This document shows positions 1-10,393 of a DNA stretch of 35,289 nucleotides, one piece after another; within the stretch, counting starts at the first letter, position 1; every line of letters starts with the position of its first letter. The position numbers were made by a program, and so were the translations under genes. The DNA is from Nitrospirota bacterium (GTDB lineage Bacteria > Nitrospirota > Thermodesulfovibrionia > Thermodesulfovibrionales > UBA1546), in NCBI GenBank assembly GCA_021824065.1, contig JAKALU010000012.1, positions 1-35,289 of the forward strand, given 5' to 3'. A model generated the notes under the pieces. That model was not told where the DNA came from. It was given only the letters and a program-made list of their open reading frames with translations, and made no database searches.

Positions 1-44
1 ACTGTTAAAACAACCGAGATGATTTTCAGGATCATTTATCTACC

Positions 45-527
45 TCATTTTTTTATTGTCTTTATTTTACTGATACTCAAAGAGATAGTCTCTTCATTCC
101 ATTTCAGATCAACGCTCTTCTCTTTAATATCAATAACTTCAACATCATCGAGCTTGTCGCCTTTCCTTACAGGCACGGCCTTAGCTTTGTCTTTTTCTAT
201 ATAGGCAATGTAGTCCCCGGATTGGTCAAGCACAATTCCTTTGAGATGCATCTCAGGTTTTTTAGGGGGTTCTACCCCCTTCATTTGAATCTGAGATTTG
301 GGTTGTACAGGGCTTCTCGAGGGGCTGAATAAATTATTTTCTGCTATCTCTTTGCCCCACCCTGATTCGAAAACAGGCAGTACCTTTCCGCTATTATTTA
401 TAGCTTCTTGAACCTTAGCCTCAATACCCCGGAGCGGATTATACACTATTGCCTCTCTATATAAATCCTTTAACAAGATTAATATAATAAGACACAAAAA
501 AACTAATATAAACCACCGCCTTATCAT
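45..527 (-). CDS. gspC: Type II secretion GspC-like inner-membrane protein
   Basis: N-terminal TM segment, then an HR-like domain (LKGIVLDQSGDYIAYIEKDKAKAVPVRKGDKL). Adjacent to gspM/L/K-like genes. Confidence 0.6.
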   Translation of the reverse strand: MIRRWFILVFLCLIILILLKDLYREAIVYNPLRGIEAKVQEAINNSGKVLPVFESGWGKEIAENNLFSPSRSPVQPKSQIQMKGVEPPKKPEMHLKGIVLDQSGDYIAYIEKDKAKAVPVRKGDKLDDVEVIDIKEKSVDLKWNEETISLSISKIKTIKK

Positions 528-1054
528 ACCTTCATAAGTCCGGAGACCTGCATCCTTATTCTCAAATCTCCGGGCATCTGTATATTAAGCACGTTTACGT
601 TTAATCTGTCTATCCTTATAAGTTGCTTGCTTGCGTCTATCTGTCTCATAAATTCACTCAGTTGACTTATCCCTCCATTACCTTCGATCTGGATTGGAAG
701 GCCCGCATAGTGCTTATACTTTACCACAGATAAAGGCTTAATTGAGATTATTTTGATGCCTGACTTTTCAGCAAAATCCTGTATGTGCCCCTGCAGCCTT
801 GCAAAGGCAAGAGACTCATTCGTATCCTGCAAGATATTAGCCTCCATCCCTTCAATGGCTTTTTCTGCGGTGTCGATCTCGGTCTCTGTCATCCCTGCGC
901 TTTTCAGAAATATCTCGTATTTATTGAGGGTGGCGTATTTTGCTTCGAGCGATTCCCTCATTACACTTCTTTTTTCAGAGAGTGGCATTATAAGAAATAT
1001 ATAGGCTGCAATTATTGCCATAATAATTGCCACTATAGGGATTGTCCTTCTCAC
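524..1054 (-). CDS. gspM: GspM/PilO-like type II secretion assembly protein
   Basis: Single N-terminal TM, coiled coil, ferredoxin-like C-terminus; overlaps its neighbours; position in the gsp block. Confidence 0.6.
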   Translation of the reverse strand: MRRTIPIVAIIMAIIAAYIFLIMPLSEKRSVMRESLEAKYATLNKYEIFLKSAGMTETEIDTAEKAIEGMEANILQDTNESLAFARLQGHIQDFAEKSGIKIISIKPLSVVKYKHYAGLPIQIEGNGGISQLSEFMRQIDASKQLIRIDRLNVNVLNIQMPGDLRIRMQVSGLMKV

Positions 1055-2343
1055 GCCGCAATCTCCATTCTTATTGAAAATCTTTCTTTGCCATCCTGTG
1101 ATACAATCGGCGCTGCAAACTCAACCTTTTTGAAGAGTTTTGACTTATTGAGAGGCTCTATGATATTTGCTGCCCTATTTGCAAATCCTTCTATCTCTAC
1201 TCGGCCTTTTTCATCAACAGACATGCCTGTAAGCCATGCGTCTTTTGGCATAATCCTGCTCAATTCGGTCAGCACCTTTATATTAAGATTCCTTTTCCCC
1301 TGGAAGTCATGTAGAAACTTTCTTTTCTCATGAATGGATTCTAATTTTTTTCTTGCATCAAGAAGTCCCGAAGCCCTCTCCTTTATCTGCGCTATCTTTT
1401 TTTCCACGGAACTCAGCGCACTGTAATCTTTATAATACGAATATAATCCGGTAAAAAAGAATAATATTACGGCAAGAGATGTAAGCGCACCTATGGCATA
1501 AGGATAATAGTCTTTCTTTTCCGGCAAAAAATCTGCAGGCAAAAAATTAAATTTAAATCTTTGTTTCCTTAAAACAGAGAGCGCAATTGCATTTGGCAGA
1601 GACAAAGGAAAGGTCTTTGCGTTTATCTTATCTAACAGGACAGGTTCGGAAGCACCTGAAATGTATATGCCGCCGCTGAAAGACTCAGTGAGTTTCTCAA
1701 TCTCAGATATAATGTCCTTGCCTTTTAAAATTGTCCTGAACAGAGCAGGCATCTGGCCTTTCAATCCTGCAATGTGGTAATTATCTTCTGTTGCAAATAC
1801 AAAAATGGCGTCTCTTATCTTACCTGTTGTGATAAATTCATTAATAGCCTCTATGAAGGAACATCTTATAGCAGCAAGATTCAATCCTGAATCCCTGACC
1901 GCATTTAATATTCCGTCCACCAGATCCTTTCTTATTGAGAAGACGAGGATTCTTGTTCTGCGGGAGACCTTTTCAATGATAAAAAAATCATATATATATT
2001 CTTCAGGAGGCATCGGCAGATATCTTTCCAGTTCATATAATAGGGCATTCCTCATATCGGCCCTTGCTAATGATGGCATGTCAATAACATGATGCGAAAA
2101 ATTGTTGAGATTCAGTCCTATAACTACGTTGTCAGTCTTATGTTTTTCCTTTAATTTTTGAAATGTCTCTTTAATGACTGACAATCTCTCCTGTTCAGAC
2201 AGAGGAAGTTTTATTTCTTCTGATTTAACAGGTTTTATGAAGCCAAATTTTTTATCGACTATAGATATCTTTAAAAACGAATCCTCTAAACTAACTCCGG
2301 CGACTCTCAATGCTCTCTCTCCAGTAAATAGTCTGCAAATCAA
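1051..2343 (-). CDS. gspL: GspL / PilM-PilN-like type II secretion protein
   Basis: N-terminal actin-like PilM fold segment (DMRNALLYELERYLPMPPEEYIYDF), central TM, C-terminal PilN-like segment (LTELSRIMPKDAWLTGMSVDEKGRVEIEGFA). Confidence 0.7.
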   Translation of the reverse strand: MICRLFTGERALRVAGVSLEDSFLKISIVDKKFGFIKPVKSEEIKLPLSEQERLSVIKETFQKLKEKHKTDNVVIGLNLNNFSHHVIDMPSLARADMRNALLYELERYLPMPPEEYIYDFFIIEKVSRRTRILVFSIRKDLVDGILNAVRDSGLNLAAIRCSFIEAINEFITTGKIRDAIFVFATEDNYHIAGLKGQMPALFRTILKGKDIISEIEKLTESFSGGIYISGASEPVLLDKINAKTFPLSLPNAIALSVLRKQRFKFNFLPADFLPEKKDYYPYAIGALTSLAVILFFFTGLYSYYKDYSALSSVEKKIAQIKERASGLLDARKKLESIHEKRKFLHDFQGKRNLNIKVLTELSRIMPKDAWLTGMSVDEKGRVEIEGFANRAANIIEPLNKSKLFKKVEFAAPIVSQDGKERFSIRMEIAA

Positions 2344-3244
2344 ATCCTTTAGTCGTTGGTAACCTTTTTACTATAGATGTTATCTTCACTGCCTGGGTGC
2401 TGCCCGTCATGCCTGCTGTGACCTCTATCCTGAAGTTATACGATGCAGTCCGATTGAAACCTACCGATGCAAAATTTGTGGATATCTGTTTAACACCGCC
2501 GAACTCCTTTGACCGTTGCTTAAACACTGCGTCAATGTCTATCTGACTCATGCCCAGCATCGCCATAATCTCTTTAGAGGCTGTATTTATATTCATACCG
2601 CCATCACCAAAAATTGTAATCAAATTATACAGTGGTTTTATCTCTTCGGAGCCGTGGAGATATTCTGGCTTAAACCCTTTCACTAACAAAAGCTCCTCTA
2701 CAGTATTAAGACTCCGGTTTTTAGCTTTGTATGGAGGATCAAGAGATTCGTAATATTCATTCTCAGCGCCTGAGAGACGATGTTCTTTGTCAGGGTCTAT
2801 CCAGTCCAGCGTGGAGTCTATGACTTCCTGTTCTGAATCAGGAGGCATCTCGATATAATCAAAAAGTTTCTTAAGCCGTTCGCCGCCAGCAGTGTTTATG
2901 TTTATTTTTGATTCCTCGTCAGTCATCTTTATTTCGAGTTCCGATTCATCTGTAACCCGTTTGCCCGTTATAGGCTTTGCCTCTTTATCAACATATAGAT
3001 TACCATCTTCATCAATAAAGTCAACCGTCTTATCCTTGTCAGACAAAAGATAGCCCAGCGCTTCCTGATAACCTGACATGGCAAGATAATATGCCTTTGT
3101 TTCTTCTTTGAAGTTCCTCGTGCTCGCCCTGCCCCACCGTGTTGAGAATGAAAAACTCATTGCAATAATGCTCAACAGCACGAGCACCCACAAGGTCATC
3201 AGCAAGGCAATGCCCGAGTTAGAAGTTAGGCCTTTATTACTCAC
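2291..3244 (-). CDS. gspK: General secretion pathway minor pseudopilin GspK
   Basis: Prepilin-like N-terminus (GIALLMTLWVLVLLSIIAMSF), SKININTA and NINTAS motifs, C-terminal FDLQTIYWRE. Confidence 0.8.
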   Translation of the reverse strand: MSNKGLTSNSGIALLMTLWVLVLLSIIAMSFSFSTRWGRASTRNFKEETKAYYLAMSGYQEALGYLLSDKDKTVDFIDEDGNLYVDKEAKPITGKRVTDESELEIKMTDEESKININTAGGERLKKLFDYIEMPPDSEQEVIDSTLDWIDPDKEHRLSGAENEYYESLDPPYKAKNRSLNTVEELLLVKGFKPEYLHGSEEIKPLYNLITIFGDGGMNINTASKEIMAMLGMSQIDIDAVFKQRSKEFGGVKQISTNFASVGFNRTASYNFRIEVTAGMTGSTQAVKITSIVKRLPTTKGFDLQTIYWRESIESRRS

Positions 3245-3300
3245 TTAACTTCCTCTCTATTTGGAATCTTGTTCGCAGATGAGATAGTGAAGGAGTTGTT

Positions 3301-3789
3301 CTATTTCTTTTTAACGCCTTCTCTTGTGATAGCAACCTTACCGGTCCTTACAAATTCTTTTATCCCCATGGGCCTCATAAGTTCCACAAATGCCGCTATC
3401 TTTTTTTCATCTCCTGTGATCTCAATGGTATATGTCTTCTGGCTCGAATCAACAATCCTGCCTCTGAATATTTCTGTAAGATTTAGCACCTCTGCCTTAT
3501 TTTCCTGTTTAGGTGCAACTTTCACCAGGACCATTTCGCGTTCGACATGGTCGAGTTCTGTCATGTCAGTGACCTTAATGATATCTATAAGCTTATTAAG
3601 TTGTTTTGTGATCTGTTCAATGACCCAGTCATCTCCTGTTGTAACTATTGTCATGATAGATATCTGCGGGTCTGTCGTCTCTCCTACCGAGAGGCTTTCG
3701 ATGTTATACCCTCTCCCGCTGAAGAGGCCTGATATCCTTGACAATACTCCGAATTTGTTTTCAACCAGAACAGAGATAGTGTGTCTCAT
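3301..3789 (-). CDS. ilvN: Acetolactate synthase small (regulatory) subunit
   Basis: ACT domain start MRHTISVLVENKFGVLSRISGLFSGRGYNIESLSVG; next to ilvB. Confidence 0.95.
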   Translation of the reverse strand: MRHTISVLVENKFGVLSRISGLFSGRGYNIESLSVGETTDPQISIMTIVTTGDDWVIEQITKQLNKLIDIIKVTDMTELDHVEREMVLVKVAPKQENKAEVLNLTEIFRGRIVDSSQKTYTIEITGDEKKIAAFVELMRPMGIKEFVRTGKVAITREGVKKK

Positions 3790-3805
3790 GCTGTCACCTC
3801 AGCCT

Positions 3806-5545
3806 TTATTTCACTGCCTTTAATTTCTTTTCAGGTTTCTTTTCTACCTGTTCAAAAAGCATCTGGTCTATCGGTGCGCCAGCAGGCACCATTGGATAGA
3901 CCTTTTCCTTCCAGTCAACAACAAAATCCATAAACACTGTCCTCTTTATCCTAAATGCCTCTTTAAGAACAGGCTCGACCTCACTCGGTTTTGTTGCCCT
4001 GAGCCCGACAGCCCCGTATGCCTCGGCAATCTTGACGAAGTCAGGCACGGTCTCATTGAGCTTTGTATGAGAGTATCTCTCTTCGAAAAACAGTTCCTGC
4101 CACTGCCTCACCATGCCGAGGTATCTGTTATTAAGAATAGCCACCTTAACAGGCAGTTTATTGATTACTGCTGTAGCAAGCTCCTGTATATTCATCTGTA
4201 TGCTTCCGTCGCCTGCTATATCAATCACGAGTTTCTCAGGGTGTGCAAACTGTGCACCGATTGCAGCAGGAAAGCCATAGCCCATTGTTCCAAGCCCCCC
4301 TGATGTCAGCAATGTCCTCGGTTTATCGAATTTATAGAACTGTGCTGTCCACATCTGGTTCTGACCCACCTCTGTTGTAATAATTGCGTCACCTTTTGTC
4401 AGCTCGTATATCCTCTCAACAACAAACTGAGGTTTTATCACCTCGTCACTGTAAGTATATGTAAGCGGTCTTTCTGCCTGCCATGCATCTATCTGTTTTA
4501 ACCATGCCTTCCTGACCTCATCCCACTGTTCTTTTACCTCTTCCTTCAACACCTTATTCATAACCGTTAAAACTCTTTTAACATCGCCAACGATAGGCAC
4601 GTCAACTCTTACATTCTTCTTAATTGATGTCGGGTCAATATCTATATGGATAATCTTTGCATGCGGTGCAAATGCATCAACCTTGCCTGTCACCCTGTCA
4701 TCAAAACGCATCCCTATAGCAATAATAAGGTCTGAGTCCTGCACTGCTTTATTAGCATAATAAGTTCCGTGCATACCAAGCATGCCGAGAGAAAGTTTAT
4801 GCGAGCCCGGGAAACCGCCAAGCCCCATTAATGTCATAGTTACCGGGATATCAGTATATTCTGCAAGCTCTTTCAGTTCTTTTGAGGCGCCAGAGATAAT
4901 CACCCCTCCACCGGCAATTATTACCGGTTTTTTTGATTTTGCCATGAGATGGGCCGCCTGTGTAATCATCCACCTGTTGCCCTCGTATGTAGGCTTATAG
5001 CTCCTCATGTCTATTTCAGGCCATGTAAATTCAGCTTTGCCTGCAGTTACATCCTTTGGAAGGTCTATAAGCACCGGACCCGGCCTGCCTGAAGATGCTA
5101 TATAAAATGCCTCTTTTACAGTCCTTGAAAGGTCATTTACATCTTTCACAAGAAAATTATATTTTGTGCACGGTCTTGTTATTCCAACGATATCAGCCTC
5201 CTGAAATGCATCATTGCCAATGAGCAAGGTCGGTACCTGCCCTGAGAAAACCACCAATGGAATGGAATCCATTGACGCAGTTGCAATGCCGGTGACTGTA
5301 TTTGTTGCACCAGGACCAGAGGTTACAAGTGCTACACCAACTTTTCCTGATGCCCTTGCATAGCCGTCTGCTGCATGGACAGCGCCTTGTTCATGTCTTG
5401 TAAGAATCAATCGTAGATCTTTATCCGCATAAAGGACATCAAATATATTAAGGACAACACCTCCTGGATAGCCGAATATGTATTTCACGCCTTCTTTTTT
5501 AAGAGATTCAATCAATATCTCTGCACCTGAAATCTTTGTATGCAT
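3806..5545 (-). CDS. ilvB: Acetolactate synthase large subunit (ThDP-dependent)
   Basis: [23 protein letters not shown] start; ThDP-binding [29 protein letters not shown]; 579 aa. Confidence 0.96.
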   Translation of the reverse strand: MHTKISGAEILIESLKKEGVKYIFGYPGGVVLNIFDVLYADKDLRLILTRHEQGAVHAADGYARASGKVGVALVTSGPGATNTVTGIATASMDSIPLVVFSGQVPTLLIGNDAFQEADIVGITRPCTKYNFLVKDVNDLSRTVKEAFYIASSGRPGPVLIDLPKDVTAGKAEFTWPEIDMRSYKPTYEGNRWMITQAAHLMAKSKKPVIIAGGGVIISGASKELKELAEYTDIPVTMTLMGLGGFPGSHKLSLGMLGMHGTYYANKAVQDSDLIIAIGMRFDDRVTGKVDAFAPHAKIIHIDIDPTSIKKNVRVDVPIVGDVKRVLTVMNKVLKEEVKEQWDEVRKAWLKQIDAWQAERPLTYTYSDEVIKPQFVVERIYELTKGDAIITTEVGQNQMWTAQFYKFDKPRTLLTSGGLGTMGYGFPAAIGAQFAHPEKLVIDIAGDGSIQMNIQELATAVINKLPVKVAILNNRYLGMVRQWQELFFEERYSHTKLNETVPDFVKIAEAYGAVGLRATKPSEVEPVLKEAFRIKRTVFMDFVVDWKEKVYPMVPAGAPIDQMLFEQVEKKPEKKLKAVK

Positions 5546-5679
5546 ATGCCTCTTTTACTCCTTTAAAAATTTAGATAATTTTAACATAAAAGGTTATGAA
5601 AATGTCTATAACTATCTAAAATTGCAGGATAATTTAAAAAATGTTTTGTTATTTTGTTATAATGATGAAGCCGATTTCA

Positions 5680-5736
5680 TGTCATTCCGACTTGTTTGGA
5701 ATCGTAAAAAAGGATTGCGGACAAGCCGCAATGACA
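5680..5736. repeat. Imperfect palindromic intergenic repeat with TGTCATT...AATGACA ends
   Basis: tgtcattccgacttgtttggaatcgtaaaaaaggattgcggacaagccgcaatgaca read directly; intergenic. Confidence 0.55.
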
Positions 5737-5762
5737 AAAATACCGAAGGCAGTTTTACCGCA

Positions 5763-6197
5763 TCACTGCCCGCTGCCTGCAAGATAGTCCTCTATCTCTT
5801 TTACATACTCAGGGTAAAGTTCTTCCGCCATCCTTACTGCTTCAAGCACCAATGAATGTTCAAGGAGATCATATTCATGAACAAGTCTATTTCTGAGGCC
5901 AGCCGATGGAGCAAGTTTCACTGCAAGGTCTGTAGAAATTATCTTCAATTCTCCTGCTTTTATAAAACTCTCATAGTAATCATCAGGGACTACGTTGCCT
6001 GTCTCTACGATAATATGGGTGTTTATATCAATGGCTGCCTCAATCAATTCCTGCAAAAGCCTCTCTGCTGCTTTTCTTTTATATACATCCTCAATGTATT
6101 CTTCTTTAGTCATGTCTTTTATCGGCTCAAGGGATTTAAGATTTTCTATGATAACTGTGAGCTTCCTCCTGACAATCCCTTTTTCTACAGGGCTCAT
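5763..6197 (-). CDS. hepT: HepT-like RNase toxin (HEPN, DUF86), type VII toxin-antitoxin
   Basis: RX4HXY motif RNRLVHEY; overlaps an upstream MntA-like nucleotidyltransferase. Confidence 0.85.
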   Translation of the reverse strand: MSPVEKGIVRRKLTVIIENLKSLEPIKDMTKEEYIEDVYKRKAAERLLQELIEAAIDINTHIIVETGNVVPDDYYESFIKAGELKIISTDLAVKLAPSAGLRNRLVHEYDLLEHSLVLEAVRMAEELYPEYVKEIEDYLAGSGQ

Positions 6198-6616
6198 GAC
6201 AACCCCCTTGCTTCAAGAAAATATTTAATTGCCTTTGACTGTGCATCGCGCAATTTTTTTGTATCAACATACATCCTGAAAGCAAGGGAACAAAACTCGT
6301 TGAAGGTACCGGGTGATTTTTCATAAAGCACTTTTGCGGTTTTTGCAATAGAAAATTTCAGCAGGGAAGATGCGCGCCGCAAATCAACCACATCAATATT
6401 GTCTGTATGGAGAAGCCTGATAACCCTGTTAGTGAGTTCAAGGACATTTGCCGGCCTGTCAAAGAGAAAGGCAAGGTCAATATCGCTTTGCTTATGCGCT
6501 TTTCCTGACGGAAGAGATCCGAAAAGCAAAACAAGCTGCAACCCCTCATCTTTAAAAATTGTAGCCAGCCTCTCAGCGATTTCCTTCATAGTGACATGCC
6601 CTCTTGCCTTTGACAT
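6194..6616 (-). CDS. mntA: MntA-like nucleotidyltransferase antitoxin
   Basis: GSX10DXD motif (GSLPSGKAHKQSDID). Start set to MSKARGHVTMKEIAERL because residues upstream of it in the longer ORF (to 6856) do not look conserved. Confidence 0.8.
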   Translation of the reverse strand: MSKARGHVTMKEIAERLATIFKDEGLQLVLLFGSLPSGKAHKQSDIDLAFLFDRPANVLELTNRVIRLLHTDNIDVVDLRRASSLLKFSIAKTAKVLYEKSPGTFNEFCSLAFRMYVDTKKLRDAQSKAIKYFLEARGLS

Positions 6617-7040
6617 GCTTCTATTATTTAATACTCTTTTAATAAATGCAATAAATTCTGACATAAAGAGGGATTGCCATTGACAGTTTTTGAGGGTTTT
6701 TATAGAATCTGGCATGGTGTTGCAGAGGGATGATATCCGCATTGCATCTATCCCTCCATTTTGGCGGTGTATACGCAATAGTTGTTGATATGAAGTAGTT
6801 AGACGAAATAGAACCGCCTTTACTCTCTGGGAATATCGAGATAGAGCAGGAATCAATAACAGGGAAAAGAAAATATCATTGGTTTTTTATACTGCCTGTT
6901 TTATTGCCTTGATTGGATTAGTATCATTTATAACTTTTACATTTTTATCAGGCGTTTAAAAGGAAGGTTATTTTGTTAAAAAATGTGGTCAGCGACCGTT
7001 TAAATTTCCCCTGATAAACAGATAACGAAAGAGCAGCCTC

Positions 7041-8693
7041 TTACTTCATCACAGCGCCTTCGCCCGCAGAGCTAACCATCCTTGCATATCTTGAAAGATA
7101 GCCAGTTGTTATCTTTGGCTTTGGAGGTTTCCATTTGCTGAGCCTGTTTTTTATCTCTTTATCTGATAGAAGAACATCTATCTTTCTGTTCGGGATATCA
7201 ATCTTTATTCTGTCTCCATCCTTGAGAATTGCGATTACACCGCCTTCCATTGCCTCTGGTGATATATGTCCTATGCAGGGTCCTCTTGTTCCTCCTGAGA
7301 ATCTTCCATCAGTCAGCAATGCGACTGATTCGCTTAATCCCATCCCTGCAATGGTTGCTGTCGGAGAAAGCATCTCCCTCATACCAGGGCCTCCTTTTGG
7401 CCCTTCATATCTGATAACAACAACATCTCCTGGCTTTATCTTTCCATTTAATATCGCCTTCATTCCTTCTTCTTCTGAATTGAATATCTTTGCTTTGCCT
7501 TCAAATTTCATCATGTTCTTGCTTACAGCAGACTGTTTGACAACTGCGCCGTCTGGTGCAAGGTTACCTCTGAGAATTGCGATCCCGCCTTCTTTGTGAT
7601 ATGCCTTATCCAGAGGTTTTATTACGTTCTCATCAATCACCTCAGCAGAGTCTGCAATCTCGAAGATTCTTTTACCGCTTACTGTAATATTGTCGTTCAG
7701 GAGCTTTCTTAACCTTTTCATTAACGCAGGGATTCCTCCTGCCCAGTCAAGGTCTTCAAGATAATGCTCACCACCAGGTAACATGTTTGCGAGATGGGGA
7801 GTTTTTTTGCTTAATATATCAAACGTCTCAAGCGGAAGCCCCACTCCTGCATCATGTGCTATCGCTGGTATATGCAAAACAGTATTTGTAGAACCGCCCA
7901 ATGCAAGGTCAACCATTATTGCATTTTCAAACGCCTTCCCTGTCATTATCTTCCTCGGCGTAATATTTTTCTTTATCAACTCAACAATGCGTTCTCCGCT
8001 TGCAAAGGCAATCCTTCTCTTGTCAGCAGATACTGCAAGCGCAGTTGCACATCTCGGAAGACTCATGCCCAGCGCTTCTGTAACGCATGCCATTGTATTT
8101 GCAGTGTACATGCCCTGACATGAACCAGCACCCGGGCATGCGCACATCTCAAGGGATTCAAGTTCCTCATCTTTTATCAAGCCCTTTTTATATTTTCCAA
8201 TAGCCTCAAAGGTATCGTTAACCAATGACAATCTTTTGCCCCTCAGATGGCCTGAAAGCATAGGGCCTGCAGTAACAACTATTGAGGGTATATTTATCCT
8301 TGCAGCAGCCATAAGCATACCAGGGGTAATCTTGTCACAGTTTGTAAGCAGCACAAGTCCGTCAAGCTGGTGAGCCTGTGTAATTGTCTCAACCATGTCT
8401 GCAATCAACTCTCTTGACGGGAGTGAATAATGCATGCCTGTGTGTCCCATTGCAATTCCATCACAGATGCCCGGGATTCCAAAGAAAAAAGGATAACCTC
8501 CAGCAGTATGTATTCCTTTTTCTATAAATCTCTCAAGGTCTCTCATGCCTATGTGGCCGGGGATAATATCAGTAAAACTTGTTGCAACGCCTATAAACGG
8601 TTTTTTCATCTCGGTTTTGGGAATGCCTGTTGCGTAAAGGAGCGCCCTGTGCGGGACACGCTCCAATCCTTGTTTTATACGTTTGCTTCTCAT
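7041..8693 (-). CDS. ilvD: Dihydroxy-acid dehydratase
   Basis: [64 protein letters not shown]; 550 aa. Confidence 0.97.
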   Translation of the reverse strand: MRSKRIKQGLERVPHRALLYATGIPKTEMKKPFIGVATSFTDIIPGHIGMRDLERFIEKGIHTAGGYPFFFGIPGICDGIAMGHTGMHYSLPSRELIADMVETITQAHQLDGLVLLTNCDKITPGMLMAAARINIPSIVVTAGPMLSGHLRGKRLSLVNDTFEAIGKYKKGLIKDEELESLEMCACPGAGSCQGMYTANTMACVTEALGMSLPRCATALAVSADKRRIAFASGERIVELIKKNITPRKIMTGKAFENAIMVDLALGGSTNTVLHIPAIAHDAGVGLPLETFDILSKKTPHLANMLPGGEHYLEDLDWAGGIPALMKRLRKLLNDNITVSGKRIFEIADSAEVIDENVIKPLDKAYHKEGGIAILRGNLAPDGAVVKQSAVSKNMMKFEGKAKIFNSEEEGMKAILNGKIKPGDVVVIRYEGPKGGPGMREMLSPTATIAGMGLSESVALLTDGRFSGGTRGPCIGHISPEAMEGGVIAILKDGDRIKIDIPNRKIDVLLSDKEIKNRLSKWKPPKPKITTGYLSRYARMVSSAGEGAVMK

Positions 8694-8790
8694 AGAAATA
8701 AATCTCCCTTCCTTATTAGTGCCTAAGTTCCATAGTGCAAAAGTTCAAAAGTTTCAGACTTCTGCTCTTTTGTTCTTCTGCACTTCTGCT

Positions 8791-9042
8791 CTAATTCGCT
8801 GACTGGTTCTTTTTATATTCCCTTATAAGTTCTGCCATCCTGTCTTTTTTGCTTAGTTTTAACTTCTGGATTCTTTTCCTCTCGATCTCTTCTTCAGGTG
8901 TGAGATAAATTTTTTTGTCCATCTCTGCAAGTATTTCCTCAAGGCTTTTGTGCTCTTCTCCCAATTTCCTGTACTCCTCATTCCCTTTTAAGAGAATCTC
9001 TGCTATTTCCTGCTCTTTCAAATTAACCTCCCTCCTTTCCAA
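8791..9042 (-). CDS. Small coiled-coil protein (YdcH/DUF465-like)
   Basis: 83 aa, charged helical sequence EYRKLGEEHKSLEEILAEMDKKIYLTPEEEIERKRIQKLKLSKKDRM. Confidence 0.65.
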   Translation of the reverse strand: MERREVNLKEQEIAEILLKGNEEYRKLGEEHKSLEEILAEMDKKIYLTPEEEIERKRIQKLKLSKKDRMAELIREYKKNQSAN

Positions 9043-10393
9043 ATATCCTCTCAGCCAATTTATACGAATTCTCTATACAGTCGTTAACCCCAATGCCCTT
9101 GTATGCATTGCCTGTTAAATATATGTCCTTATGTTTTAAAAGCAGTTCATCGATTGTCTTGAGTTTACTACTATGTCCTGTATTATACTGGGGAATTGCC
9201 TTTTCATGCCTGTACACACGCACAAAATCAGGCTGCACCCTTATATCCATAATATTCTTTAGCTCTTCTGCAACAGTGTCTACCAGCCTGGCGTCATCCT
9301 GCATTGCAATCTCTGATGCCCGCGCACCACCGACCATGCTTCTTAAAAGCACATAGCCTTCTGGCGCCCTGTTCGGAAATATGCTCGAATCCCATAAAGT
9401 ACCGAGAATTCTTCTGTGTTCCCTGTAAGGAATGAGGAAACCAAATCCATTTAGATTATGAGCAATTCTCTCTTTCTTATACCCAAAGCATACAACCGAG
9501 ACAGAAGGGTATGGTATCTCAGCTACAATTGAAGAAAGACCCTTATCAAGATTCTTTAACATCTCAGATGCAGCATACGCAGGAGATGCAATGATAAGAA
9601 TCTCTGACTCAACAATTGAACCATCAGAAAGGTGAACGGCATAGCCTTTACTTTTTTTCTCCACAGAAACTACCTTGTTTCCAACCCTTAGTCTCTCTCC
9701 GAGAAAACTTTTCAGGGAATCTATAATCATCCCCATCCCGTTATAGAAAGAGGTAAGCACACCACCGGGCCCGGCGCTGACCTCTGGCTTTCCAGTCTTC
9801 TTAGCCTCCTTATTTAGTTTTATCATCCCTTTTATGAGGCTCCCGTATTTTTTCTCAAGCTCATATATCCTGGGGAAACAACTCCTCAGGCTTAATGCCT
9901 CTGGATTTCCTGCATAAATGCCTGATGCCAAAGGATCAATAAGTTTTTCATAGGCCTCTTTGCCAAGCCTCCTTTTTGCAAAGTCAGCAAGGGTTTCTTC
10001 GTTGTCTGCGCCTTTCGGAGCAAGAATCTCGTATAAAATCCTCAGACGTCCATAAAGACTCAGGAGATTTGAAGAAAAAAACGAAACAGGAGATTCAGGC
10101 AGAAGGTGCAGACTTTTGTCCGAAAAGATATATCTCTTTCGGGCTGCATCACTGCTTTTTAAAGGATTAAGCAAGAGCTTCAGGCTGAGTTCTATGGTCT
10201 TTGGCTTATTGTCAAGAAAACCGTTGACTCCACTTTCGCAGAGGAAACCATTTGCCTTTTCAGTCCATATCTTGCCGCCAGGCCTTTTTTCAGATTCAAA
10301 TATGATTACCTCTACTGACGGCTCTCGCTCCAGAATTGCATATGCAAGTGAAAGCCCTGAGATTCCTCCGCCAACAATAACTATTCTGCCCAA
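9023..10393 (-). CDS. hemG: Protoporphyrinogen oxidase (HemG/HemY type)
   Basis: FAD-binding GRIVIVGGGISGLSLAYAI; YLTGNAYKGIGVNDCIENSYKLAERI C-terminus; adjacent to hemH. Confidence 0.9.
   Translation of the reverse strand: MGRIVIVGGGISGLSLAYAILEREPSVEVIIFESEKRPGGKIWTEKANGFLCESGVNGFLDNKPKTIELSLKLLLNPLKSSDAARKRYIFSDKSLHLLPESPVSFFSSNLLSLYGRLRILYEILAPKGADNEETLADFAKRRLGKEAYEKLIDPLASGIYAGNPEALSLRSCFPRIYELEKKYGSLIKGMIKLNKEAKKTGKPEVSAGPGGVLTSFYNGMGMIIDSLKSFLGERLRVGNKVVSVEKKSKGYAVHLSDGSIVESEILIIASPAYAASEMLKNLDKGLSSIVAEIPYPSVSVVCFGYKKERIAHNLNGFGFLIPYREHRRILGTLWDSSIFPNRAPEGYVLLRSMVGGARASEIAMQDDARLVDTVAEELKNIMDIRVQPDFVRVYRHEKAIPQYNTGHSSKLKTIDELLLKHKDIYLTGNAYKGIGVNDCIENSYKLAERIFGKEGG

Noticed and set aside
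753-1333. Plus-strand ORFs antisense to the gsp genes (753-1004, 785-1333)
   Set aside because: They overlap convincing minus-strand gspM/gspL coding frames and resemble no family; treated as shadow ORFs.
2291-2343. 53-bp gspK/gspL overlap as an unusual overlapping-gene arrangement
   Set aside because: The gspL start may be annotated too far upstream; a downstream start would shorten the overlap, so it is not compelling.
3269-3823. 184-aa plus-strand ORF antisense to ilvN
   Set aside because: It covers the conserved ilvN ACT-domain gene on the other strand; composition is typical of a shadow frame.
7135-8123. Plus-strand ORFs inside ilvD
   Set aside because: Antisense shadows of a clearly conserved gene.
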